34,638 bases of DNA from Pseudomonas sp. GM49. GTDB taxonomy: Bacteria > Pseudomonadota > Gammaproteobacteria > Pseudomonadales > Pseudomonadaceae. This document shows, in pieces, positions 1-6,852 of the stretch; the stretch's first letter is position 1, and every line of letters begins with the position of its first letter. The notes beneath the pieces were generated by a model. The model was not told the origin of the DNA, did no database searches, and saw nothing but the letters and a program-made list of their open reading frames with translations. Location of the stretch: contig NZ_AKJL01000324.1 of NCBI RefSeq assembly GCF_000282355.1, forward strand, positions 1 through 34,638, read 5' to 3'. The translations under genes and the position numbers were made by a program.

Positions 1-25
1 GTGTCCAAAATTAGTTGACCAGTTC

Positions 26-125
26 AAGCCCGCTCCCACATTTAATCAGCGGCGGTCACAAAATTTGTGTTTGCTGGAGATCGAATGTGGGAGCGGGCTT
101 GCTCCGGGCGGCGTTCCGACGAAGG
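26..125. repeat. REP-type inverted pair, long-arm variant
   Basis: A lone REP half (AAGCCCGCTCCCACA, 26-40) faces a second copy at 86-125 that starts TGTGGGAGCGGGCTTGC and continues with a GGGCGGCGTTCCGACGAAGG extension. The two halves are inverted and 45 bp apart. This is the usual layout of Pseudomonas REP doublets. It lies just past the 3' end of the histidine phosphatase gene, where it could act as a transcript end. The left copy lacks the long extension, so the pair is asymmetric. Confidence 0.8.
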
Positions 126-150
126 GGCCCGATCAGACAATGCAAATACC

Positions 151-822
151 TCAGGTCGGGCAAGTCTGCGAGCCATTATCCAGGCCTTGCTTGTACACAT
201 GGCTCTGCACACTGGCCTTGCCGTTCTGCCAGGTCAGGGTGAGCACATACAGCGAGTCATAATCGCTGGACTCCCAGTCATCCATGATGGTCATTTTCTT
301 GCCGGTGGCGTCGCCGGCCACCGTGTTGATCAGCTCCGGCAGGTAGCCGTGGGACCAGGCCGTGTAAATGACCGAGTTGTGATACTTGTCGCGTAGCAGC
401 TCTTCGGCCAGGTCACTGGTGTCATTGGCGGAAAAATTGATGTTCACCGGCAGGCCCAGCTTGATCGCACTGGGGCTGATGGTCATCAGGGGGCGGATGT
501 AGCTGTAGGAGTTGTCGAACTCGCCTTCCTCTACGTTACGGGTCGGGTTGGCCGCGAACACATAGTTGGCCTTGCCGAATTTTTCCGGCAGCAGGGTGGC
601 CAGGTCGATGGCGCGGTTGAGCCCCTGGCAATTGAGCTGGCCCAGGCCGCCCGCGGGTTTTTCCCCGTGGCGCAGGAACACCAGCGTCTGGGTGCCATCC
701 ATCGGTTGGGCGCGGCTCAGGCCGGACTCCAGCGACAGAAACAACGCGCTGACCACCAACAAGGCGGGCAACAAGAGGTAGGCGCGATGCTTGTAGCGTC
801 TGGCAAAGTTGAACAGGTTCAT
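151..822 (-). CDS. Membrane-anchored histidine phosphatase superfamily protein
   Basis: A 223-residue protein with a basic N-terminus and one hydrophobic segment at about residues 15-33 (signal anchor), so the body probably faces the periplasm. The histidine-phosphatase signature FLRHGEKP is at residues 49-56, with His52 as the likely phospho-accepting nucleophile. Further expected residues are an Arg in the YIRP segment (R110) and a second His in AWSH (H158). Family members remove phosphate from sugars, nucleotides, lipids or proteins; the substrate here cannot be told. The ATG at 822 has no strong ribosome binding site, but no better start lies before the anchor. It is monocistronic and divergent from the GST gene 366 bp away. 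Superfamily assignment is firm, exact role open. Confidence 0.8.
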   Translation of the reverse strand: MNLFNFARRYKHRAYLLLPALLVVSALFLSLESGLSRAQPMDGTQTLVFLRHGEKPAGGLGQLNCQGLNRAIDLATLLPEKFGKANYVFAANPTRNVEEGEFDNSYSYIRPLMTISPSAIKLGLPVNINFSANDTSDLAEELLRDKYHNSVIYTAWSHGYLPELINTVAGDATGKKMTIMDDWESSDYDSLYVLTLTWQNGKASVQSHVYKQGLDNGSQTCPT

Positions 823-1188
823 GAATAAAGGGATCTTCAGCGCGATTCGGTTAAGGCTGACACACCTTTACACCACGATTGTCCTGTGTCGAGTGTTTTC
901 CATGTCATTGAAGCCGTCCGTTTTCAAGGGGTGGTGCTCAGAGTCCCCTGAACCCGTTTGGTTCGATTCCGGCCGAGTGCGCAGCAATGTACCGGTAACC
1001 CTCAAGGGTTTGCAGCGAAGGTTATTGACAGGATGTTGCGGATTTATGGACACGCTACACCGGATGGTGTTGAAACAGTCGTGATCTCTTTTGATCTCCT
1101 CTATCAGCGAGATTGATGGCTTCAAGGGATCGCTGACCCGATATCTACATTATGATCGTCACTCTCAATGTCTTCGTGGATCCCGCCC
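823..1188. other. 366-bp intergenic region without a recognisable gene
   Basis: Divergent spacer between the histidine phosphatase and the GST-like gene. It must hold both promoters, but I see no clear -35/-10 pair, no REP element and no convincing small gene. A GTTCGATTCC string at 961-970 resembles a tRNA T-arm, but flanking bases do not form a T-stem or acceptor stem. Confidence 0.5.
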
Positions 1189-1899
1189 ATGACCGATTTG
1201 TCCTCATTCCCCATCACCCGCAAGTGGCCTGCCCAGTATCCGGAGTGGATTCAGCTGTACTCCTTGCCGACCCCCAACGGCGTCAAGGTCTCGATCATGC
1301 TCGAAGAGATCGGCCTGCCTTATGAACCTCACCGGGTAGGCTTCGACACCAACGACCAGATGTCCCCGGAATTTCTTTCCCTCAACCCCAACAACAAGAT
1401 CCCGGCGATCCTCGACCCCCACGGTCCGGACGACCGGCCGCTGGCGTTGTTCGAGTCGGGGGCGATTCTGATCTACCTGGCGGACAAGAGCGGGCAACTG
1501 CTGGCCCAGGAATCGGCCGCACGCTACGAAACCATTCAGTGGCTGATGTTCCAGATGGGCGGGATCGGACCGATGTTTGGCCAGCTCGGGTTTTTCAACA
1601 AGTTCGCCGGCAAGGACTACGAAGACAAGCGTCCCCGTGACCGCTATGTCGAGGAAAGCAGACGCCTGCTCAAGGTGCTGGACGGCCGGCTGGAAGGGCG
1701 CGACTGGATCATGGGCGAGCGCTACACCATCGCCGACATCGCCACTTTCCCGTGGGTGCGCAACCTGATCGGTTTCTATGAAGCCGGCGATCTGGTGGGC
1801 ATTCAGAACTTCCCTAACGTCACGCGGGTGCTGGAGCGTTTCCTGGCGCGGCCGGCGGTGGTGCGCGGGTTGCAGATTCCAAGCCCCGTTTCAGGTTGA
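1189..1899 (+). CDS. Glutathione S-transferase family protein (YghU/YfcG-like, Nu-class style)
   Basis: A 236-residue cytosolic GST. The N-terminal thioredoxin-fold domain contains TPNGVKVSIMLEEIGLPY, the Asn/Lys-type active-site start seen in YfcG/YghU disulfide-bond reductases rather than a Tyr or Ser type. It is followed by the NPNNKIPAI cis-Pro loop and the FESGAILIYLADK glutathione-gamma-glutamyl site. The C-terminal helical domain includes MGERYTIADIATFPWV, the usual N-capping and hydrophobic-staple region. Likely roles are glutathione-dependent disulfide or peroxide reduction. An in-frame ATG at 1168 would add seven residues. Neither start has a strong Shine-Dalgarno sequence; the 1189 start (MTDLSS) is preferred on family-like length. 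A chimeric REP doublet follows the stop and may terminate the transcript. Confidence 0.85.
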   Translation: MTDLSSFPITRKWPAQYPEWIQLYSLPTPNGVKVSIMLEEIGLPYEPHRVGFDTNDQMSPEFLSLNPNNKIPAILDPHGPDDRPLALFESGAILIYLADKSGQLLAQESAARYETIQWLMFQMGGIGPMFGQLGFFNKFAGKDYEDKRPRDRYVEESRRLLKVLDGRLEGRDWIMGERYTIADIATFPWVRNLIGFYEAGDLVGIQNFPNVTRVLERFLARPAVVRGLQIPSPVSG

Positions 1900-1907
1900 T
1901 ACAGAAC

Positions 1908-2012
1908 CTGTGGGAGCGGGCTTGCTCCGGGCGGCGTTCCGACGATAGCGGTATGTCAGACACATAGATGCTGGATGTGCCGCCGCCATCGCGGGCAAGC
2001 CCGCTCCCACAG
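1908..2012. repeat. Chimeric REP doublet
   Basis: Left arm (from 1908) is the long variant with the GGGCGGCGTTCCGACGA extension running into a TAGCGGT tail. Right arm (about 1981-2012) is the ordinary variant CCATCGCGGGCAAGCCCGC followed by TCCCACAGG. The arms are inverted about a short loop but match only over the REP core. It sits between convergent genes and abuts a run of G at 2012-2020. Confidence 0.85.
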
Positions 2013-2025
2013 GGGGGGGGTGTTC

Positions 2026-3561
2026 TCAGGGAGCGCCAAAAAACGGCCGGATCCCGTGGTGTTTGAAATACCGTTCGATCACTTTCGGGTCCGAGCACGT
2101 TTCGGCAATCGCCACATAGGTATCGGGCCGTAACAGATAAAACCCGTTGCGCCCCAGACCCGCCGCCTCGAACGCCGGTCGCCAGTCGAATACATGCAGC
2201 GGCAGATGGTGCTCCTGGCACCAGGCGATCATCTCGTCGCTGGTGTCGCCATAGACATGCACCTGCCAGGTCAGGCACTTGAGCGATTCAAAATTATCCC
2301 CCTCACCGTCATGGGCCCAGGGCAGGCGGTCGCCGCCATGCACATGCCCGGCAACGCCCGTGCTCAGCGGCATTCCACGATAATTCAGGGTGATCTGCGA
2401 CACCGTGCGAAACAGGAATTCGCGGGAGGTTTCGAACGAGGTTATTTTCGGTATCAAGAACGGTGCCAGGCGTGTACGCAGCAAATCGGCCATCCGTCCT
2501 TCGGCGGTGATGAAGTTGAACACCCGGTCGGTGGTGGTCACCAGTTTGCGGGCAAACGCGATGCGCTCGGTTTCATAGGTGTCGAGCAGCCTGGCCTCGG
2601 CGCCGCCGCTCAACACGGCCGCCAGCTTCCAGGCCAGGTTGATGGCATCACCAATCCCGGTGTTCATGCCCTGGCCGCCCGCCGGGCTGTGCACGTGGGC
2701 GGCATCCCCCAGCAAAAACGCCCGGTCTTTGCGGAAGTGATCCGCCACCCGATGATGCACGCGATAGGTCGAAAACCAGTTCAGTTGCTCGATCTTCACC
2801 TTCATGTGCTCGATGGCCCGGCTGCTGACGTCCTCGAAGCGCAGGGTTTCGGCGTGTTCGGCGCGCTCGTCGCGCACCGTGCCGATCAGGCGGGCACGAC
2901 CAGTGTCTGCCAGCGGGAACACGGCGAGGAAGTCCGCCTCGTCGAGATCCACATGCAGTTCGCCGTTGAATGTCGGACCGCTGGCCTGCACGTCGGCGAC
3001 GTAGAAAATCTGCTGGTAGGTCCCGCCGGGAAACCCTGTATCCAGGGTCTTGCGCACAATCGACCGAGCACCGTCGCATCCGGCCAGGTAACAGGCCTGG
3101 CAGGTTTCCTGCTGGCCGTCGGGCAGGTGCAGCGTGGCCGTGATGCCCTCTGCGGTTTGCTCGAAGCCTGCCAGTTCAGTGTTGCGCTCCACCGTAATGC
3201 CGAAGGCTTCCAGGCGCTCGATCAGCAGCCGTTCGTGTTCGTCCTGCGGGAAGATCTCGAGAAACGAGTAGGGGGTCAGGCCTTCACCGATCTGAGACAG
3301 GGGCAGTCGCGCCACGGGCTCACCCTTGACCCAGAAGTTGCCGGCCACCACTTGATGGCCGTTTTGCACCACGGCGTCGTCCAGTCCGAGCTGGCGATAC
3401 AACTCCAGCGTCCGTGCCTGGACGGCCAGCGCCCGGGACGTGGTGCCGGGGGCGGAGGTTTTGTCGACGATTCGCACGCGCACGCCCAGTTTGCTCAGCC
3501 ACAACGCCAGGACCAGCCCGGTCGGGCCGGCGCCGATGATCAACACGTCGCTACGGTGCAT
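2026..3561 (-). CDS. FAD-dependent monooxygenase, PheA/TfdB (aromatic hydroxylase) family
   Basis: A 511-residue flavoprotein hydroxylase. It shows the N-terminal dinucleotide site VLIIGAGPTG (residues 7-16), the central AGCDGARS 'DG' motif, and the FAD-ribityl 'GD' motif LLGDAAHVHSPAGGQGMNTG followed by DAINLAWKLAAVL. The last ~100 residues look like the thioredoxin-like C-terminal domain of phenol and pentachlorophenol hydroxylases. Such enzymes use NAD(P)H and O2 to hydroxylate aromatic or polyketide-like substrates; no substrate can be assigned because no ring-cleavage gene is adjacent. The start at 3561 is chosen because GAGGAGGACAGGTTC sits just upstream; an upstream in-frame ATG at 3621 lacks both that site and homology-like sequence. 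Monocistronic, divergent from the DUF1615 lipoprotein gene. Confidence 0.88.
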   Translation of the reverse strand: MHRSDVLIIGAGPTGLVLALWLSKLGVRVRIVDKTSAPGTTSRALAVQARTLELYRQLGLDDAVVQNGHQVVAGNFWVKGEPVARLPLSQIGEGLTPYSFLEIFPQDEHERLLIERLEAFGITVERNTELAGFEQTAEGITATLHLPDGQQETCQACYLAGCDGARSIVRKTLDTGFPGGTYQQIFYVADVQASGPTFNGELHVDLDEADFLAVFPLADTGRARLIGTVRDERAEHAETLRFEDVSSRAIEHMKVKIEQLNWFSTYRVHHRVADHFRKDRAFLLGDAAHVHSPAGGQGMNTGIGDAINLAWKLAAVLSGGAEARLLDTYETERIAFARKLVTTTDRVFNFITAEGRMADLLRTRLAPFLIPKITSFETSREFLFRTVSQITLNYRGMPLSTGVAGHVHGGDRLPWAHDGEGDNFESLKCLTWQVHVYGDTSDEMIAWCQEHHLPLHVFDWRPAFEAAGLGRNGFYLLRPDTYVAIAETCSDPKVIERYFKHHGIRPFFGAP

Positions 3562-3698
3562 GAACCTGTCCTCCTCGCTACGTGGATCAAGTATGGTCCA
3601 GTCGGGGAGGGCGGCAACCATCGGACTACCACGGCCGTAGCCGCTGGCATGCCATTGGTCGTATGGTTGACCCGGACCAACGGATCAGATGGAACGAC

Positions 3699-4790
3699 AT
3701 GCAAATCAGATTGATCACAAGCGTCGCCGTGTTGCTGGTATTGGCCGGTTGCGGCAGCCAGCGAACCCAGGAACCGGCGGCGCGCAGTCCGGCCGAAGTG
3801 AAGGCCGAGATTGTGCGTTTGCTGCCGGCCAAAGCTGCCGATCCTAAGGGGTGGGCCACTGATATCCAGGTGGCATTTGCCGCGCAAGACATCTCGCCGA
3901 CCACGCAAAACCTGTGCTCGGTGCTGGCCGTGACCGAACAGGAGTCTACCTTTCAGGTCGATCCGGGCGTACCGGGCCTGGGCAAGATCGCCCGCGACGA
4001 GATCGACCGTCGCGCTGCCAGGGCACACATTCCCGGCCTGTTGGTGAGCGGTGCATTAAAGCTCGATTCGCCCAACGGCAAAAGCTACAGCGAGCGCCTG
4101 AATGCCGCGCGCAGTGAAAAGGAACTGAGCGCGATTTTCGACGACTTCATCAGCATGGTGCCCATGGGCAAAACCCTGTTCGCAGGTTTCAACCCGGTGC
4201 ATACCGGCGGGCCGATGCAGGTCGGCATTGATTTTGCCGAGCAACAGGCCAAGGGCTATCCGTACCCGGTGAAGGGCTCGATTCGTCATGAAGTGTTCAC
4301 CCGGCGCGGCGGCATGTATTTCGGTATCGCGCATCTGCTTGGGTATCCGGTGAGCTACCCACAACCGCTATACCGTTTTGCGGACTTCAACGCGGGTTGG
4401 TACGCCAGCCGCAACGCCGCGTTTCAGAACGCGGTGAGCCGGGCTTCCGGTATTCCGTTGGCGCTGGATGGCGACCTGGTGCGCTACGGTTCGATCATGC
4501 CCGGCACCACAGAACTGGCCGTGCGCACCCTCGGCAAACAACTGGACATGCGCAACCCGACGATTCGCGAGCAACTGGAAGAGGGGAAAACCCTGGCGTT
4601 CGAAAACAGCAAACTCTATCGGCGGGTTTTCGAGCTGGCCGAACAGGCCGAGGGCCGGCCGTTACCCCGTGAGGTGTTACCCGGGATCGTGCTGCAAAGC
4701 CCGAAAATCACCCGCAAACTCACCACCGCGTGGTTCGCCAAACGGGTCGATGAACGTTACCAGCGCTGCATGGCGCGGGCAGGGAATTAA
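3699..4790 (+). CDS. DUF1615 family lipoprotein
   Basis: A 363-residue protein beginning with a lipoprotein signal: MQIRLITSVAVLLVLAGC, with lipobox LAGC and Cys18 as the lipidated residue. The mature part has long stretches typical of DUF1615 proteins, including LAVTEQESTFQVDP and FAGFNPVHTGGPMQVG. The glutamate in TEQES and the GPMQV segment are reminiscent of lytic transglycosylase folds, so cell-wall glycan cleavage is possible, but this is inference. It should sit in the inner or outer membrane facing the periplasm. The start was taken at 3699 because it places the lipobox at the correct distance; upstream in-frame ATGs add a non-signal extension. It ends 21 bp before a bidirectional terminator shared with the repeat-protein gene. 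Confidence 0.85.
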   Translation: MQIRLITSVAVLLVLAGCGSQRTQEPAARSPAEVKAEIVRLLPAKAADPKGWATDIQVAFAAQDISPTTQNLCSVLAVTEQESTFQVDPGVPGLGKIARDEIDRRAARAHIPGLLVSGALKLDSPNGKSYSERLNAARSEKELSAIFDDFISMVPMGKTLFAGFNPVHTGGPMQVGIDFAEQQAKGYPYPVKGSIRHEVFTRRGGMYFGIAHLLGYPVSYPQPLYRFADFNAGWYASRNAAFQNAVSRASGIPLALDGDLVRYGSIMPGTTELAVRTLGKQLDMRNPTIREQLEEGKTLAFENSKLYRRVFELAEQAEGRPLPREVLPGIVLQSPKITRKLTTAWFAKRVDERYQRCMARAGN

Positions 4791-4810
4791 TCGCGGCGAA
4801 AAACGCATAA

Positions 4811-4837
4811 AAAACCCGGCGGGTGAGGCCGGGTTTT
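4811..4837. terminator. Bidirectional rho-independent terminator
   Basis: Ten-base stem AAAACCCGGC / GCCGGGTTTT with a 7-base loop. The A-run and T-run flanks make it functional on both strands. It separates the convergent DUF1615 lipoprotein and 13-residue-repeat protein genes. Confidence 0.9.
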
Positions 4838-4865
4838 CATTGAGTCCTGCGGTAAAGCACTGCAT

Positions 4866-5150
4866 TCAGACAGCGCGGCTTTCGATCAGACGGTCGGAAC
4901 CGCCTTCGGCAACGCGGTTTTGCAGCAGTTTGTCGGAACCGCCTTCGGCTACGCGTTTTTCCAGCAGGTGATCCGAACCACCTTCGGCCACTCGATTCTC
5001 GATCAGACGATCGGAACCACCCTCAGCTACACGGCTTTCAATCAGACGATCCGAGCCGCCTTCAGCGACCACAGGTTGAGCAGAAGTGGCGGCAAAAGCG
5101 TTAACGGCGAAAACCGAGAAAGCGATGCTGAGAAGGGTTTGGCGTTTCAT
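4866..5150 (-). CDS. Small exported protein of five 13-residue tandem repeats
   Basis: A 94-residue protein: a signal peptide (MKRQTLLSIAFSVFAVNAFA, cleavage probably after A20 or A21), a short linker, then five uninterrupted repeats of pattern VAEGGSD[RHK]L[IL][EQ][SNK]R at residues 28-92, ending AV. The mature protein is only about 74 residues, so it is almost entirely repeat. In the DNA the repeats vary mostly at third codon positions while the VAEGGSD core stays identical. Each repeat pairs an acidic turn with a short amphipathic segment ending in Arg, suggesting ligand or cation binding or a packed solenoid. I recall similar repeat proteins in other pseudomonads with no settled function; no function is assigned. 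CCGGAGCACACC precedes the start region. Confidence 0.85.
   Translation of the reverse strand: MKRQTLLSIAFSVFAVNAFAATSAQPVVAEGGSDRLIESRVAEGGSDRLIENRVAEGGSDHLLEKRVAEGGSDKLLQNRVAEGGSDRLIESRAV
4875..5069 (-). repeat. Five tandem 39-bp coding repeats
   Basis: Five 39-bp units lie entirely within the small exported protein gene. The unit core encodes VAEGGSD with changing third bases: the first two codons read GTTGCC, GTAGCC, GTGGCC, GTAGCT or GTCGCT in different units. Silent divergence with a conserved peptide indicates an old array under protein-level selection rather than a recent slippage expansion. Confidence 0.9.
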
Positions 5151-5386
5151 GATGGTGTGCTCCGGGGTGTAATGGGTTGGTATGGAGCAGATGTTACGCC
5201 GGGGATTTTTTATGAGAACTTCATTGAGATGATGGTGAACATCGACGGCAATGATAGGACCCGCGTCATGCCCCGTGTGGGCGTGATGGTGCGGTCGTCG
5301 GATGGCCGCTGTGTGGCGGGTGGCGGCTTCTACACTGGATAGCTTGATGCGGCACTGCGGGGGGCGCGGTGTGAAAGGAGACGTTT

Positions 5387-6010
5387 ATGTACCAGCTCTA
5401 CGGTTATCAGAACTCCGGGGCGGCTGCCATCGAAGCCGCCCTTGAACTCTGTGATGTTCCTTATCGCTTCATCGATGTCGAGACCTCCGCGGAGGCGGCC
5501 AAGGCGCTGGAGAAACTCAACCCGCTCAAACAGATTCCGACCTTGCAGCTGCCCGATGGCGGCGTCCTGACCGAGAGTGCGGCGATCCTGATTCACCTCG
5601 GGTTGACCTTTCCCGCGTCGGGGTTGTTGCCGCCAGACCCGGCCGAGCGGGCCCAGGCCATTCGCGGCATGGCGTACATCGTCAGCAATTGCTATGCAGC
5701 CATCGGCATCATCGACTACCCCGAACGCTGGCTGGCCGAGGCGGATGAGTCGTCCAGGCAGAACCTCATGGAGGGCGCCCGCCGGCGCCTGCACTGGAGT
5801 TGGGAGGTGTTTGCCGATCAGTTCTCGGGCGAGTTGTATCTGGGCAGCGAGAAGCCAAGGGCCCTGGATGTGCTGACGGCGGTGATCTCGCGATGGGCGG
5901 GCAGTCGGGAACATCTGCGCAGTGCCCGGCCGGGTTTTTTCGCCTGGCTGGAACGCATCGACCGCCACCCGGCACTGGCACCGGTATTCGCCCGGCATTG
6001 GCCGGCCTGA
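5387..6010 (+). CDS. Glutathione S-transferase family protein
   Basis: A 207-residue GST-like protein. The thioredoxin-fold N-terminus begins MYQLYGYQNSGAAAIEAALE, with the NPLKQIPTLQLPDGG cis-Pro loop at about residues 45-60 and the LTESAAILIHLG glutathione-binding turn. The helical C-terminal half carries the SEKPRALDVLTAVISRW staple-like region. It is distinct from the other GST in this window and typical of short uncharacterised Pseudomonas GSTs; reaction unknown. The start is supported by AAAGGAGACG about 5 bp upstream. It is monocistronic and ends at a perfect REP inverted repeat that separates it from the convergent CBS gene. Confidence 0.85.
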   Translation: MYQLYGYQNSGAAAIEAALELCDVPYRFIDVETSAEAAKALEKLNPLKQIPTLQLPDGGVLTESAAILIHLGLTFPASGLLPPDPAERAQAIRGMAYIVSNCYAAIGIIDYPERWLAEADESSRQNLMEGARRRLHWSWEVFADQFSGELYLGSEKPRALDVLTAVISRWAGSREHLRSARPGFFAWLERIDRHPALAPVFARHWPA

Positions 6011-6024
6011 ACACCGAAAACCAA

Positions 6025-6142
6025 TGTGGGAGCGGGCTTGCTCCGGGCGGCGTTCCGACGAAGGCGTAGTGTCAGACAGCATTAATGTTGACTGGCACAC
6101 CGCCTTCGTCGGAACGCCGCCCGGAGCAAGCCCGCTCCCACA
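6025..6142. repeat. REP doublet with perfect 42-bp arms
   Basis: Arms at 6025-6066 and 6101-6142 are exact reverse complements over all 42 bases, separated by 34 bp. They carry the REP core plus the GGGCGGCGTTCCGACGAAGG extension. Lying between convergent genes, the resulting long hairpin could end or protect both transcripts. Perfect arm identity suggests recent insertion or ongoing correction. Confidence 0.92.
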
Positions 6143-6163
6143 GGTGATTTTCGGCTTGTCGAA

Positions 6164-6604
6164 TTATTCCCCGCGAATGTACTGCTCCAGCTGCTTGATC
6201 AGTTCCGCCTGTTCGGCAATCGCTTCCTTGACCAGGTCACCGATCGACAGCAGCCCAATCAATTTGCCGCCTTCCACCACCGGCAGGTGACGCAGGCGTC
6301 TATCGGACATGATGCCCAGGCAGGTCTCCACGGTTTGATGGGTGTCGACGGTAATCACTGGCGACACCATGATGTCGCGCACCGGCGTACCCACCGAAGA
6401 GCGGCCGTGCAGCACCAGTTTGCGTGCATAGTCCCGTTCGCTGATGATGCCCAGCACTTCATCATTCTCCACCACCAACAAGGCGCCGACGTTTTTCTCG
6501 GCCATCTTCATCAGCGCTTCGAGCACCATGTGATCGGGTTTGATCTGGTGCACTTCCTGATTCTTCTGATCTTTGAGCTTGAGCAGTTGGGCGACGGTTT
6601 TCAT
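6164..6604 (-). CDS. Tandem CBS-domain protein
   Basis: A 146-residue cytosolic protein made of two CBS motifs. The first covers about residues 15-65 (VLEALMKMAEKNVGALLVV followed by ISERDYARKLVLHG). The second covers about 75-130 (VETCLGIMSDRRLRHLPVV, then GLLSIGDLVKEAI). A short helical tail ends in EQYIRGE. Stand-alone CBS pairs bind adenine nucleotides (AMP, ATP, NAD or SAM) and act as energy sensors for partner proteins; the partner is not evident here. The start at 6604 (MKTVAQLL) is chosen over an upstream codon at 6691 because the added 29 residues are not CBS-like; the ribosome site is weak. Monocistronic. Confidence 0.88.
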   Translation of the reverse strand: MKTVAQLLKLKDQKNQEVHQIKPDHMVLEALMKMAEKNVGALLVVENDEVLGIISERDYARKLVLHGRSSVGTPVRDIMVSPVITVDTHQTVETCLGIMSDRRLRHLPVVEGGKLIGLLSIGDLVKEAIAEQAELIKQLEQYIRGE

Positions 6605-6852
6605 GGTGGTTACTCGGGTGTTTTCGTTGTTCTTGAAGAATCGTAGACGCAAGCGCTCAGGGCAAGGGCGAAAGCGGCAGATAACACGCAAAAAACGTCA
6701 TTCGGCGGTTTTTCTTCGGCAAACCTCGTATTCCGCCCCGGCAAATAACCTGTGGGAGCGGGCTTGATGTCTACCCGATATATCCAGACCGGGCGGACTA
6801 TCCCTGTCGATGACGGGTAGAATCACCCTCTGAATCAGTTTCGAGGTTTGCA
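6605..6852. promoter_or_regulatory. Divergent spacer before polB, with a truncated REP
   Basis: Contains a lone REP half, CCTGTGGGAGCGGGCTTG (6749-6766), broken off before its loop. An inverted pair CTACCCG (6771-6777) / CGGGTAG (6814-6820) lies between it and the polB start. I looked for a LexA box (CTG-N10-CAG) because E. coli polB is SOS-controlled, and did not find one. Confidence 0.5.

Noticed and set aside
945..985. tRNA-like T-arm string GTTCGATTCC
   Set aside because: Flanking bases do not form a 5-bp T-stem or an acceptor stem, and no anticodon arm is found upstream.
868..1125. 85-codon minus-strand frame in the first intergenic region
   Set aside because: No ribosome site, no family resemblance, codon use unlike neighbours.
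2194..3714. 506-codon plus-strand open frame opposite the FAD monooxygenase
   Set aside because: It is a shadow of GC-rich codons on the other strand; the minus-strand protein has full flavoprotein motifs and a good ribosome site, and the plus product has no recognisable domain.
6771..6852. Possible LexA (SOS) box before polB
   Set aside because: Only a half site (CTGTCGATGACGGG) is present; no CTG-N10-CAG match found.
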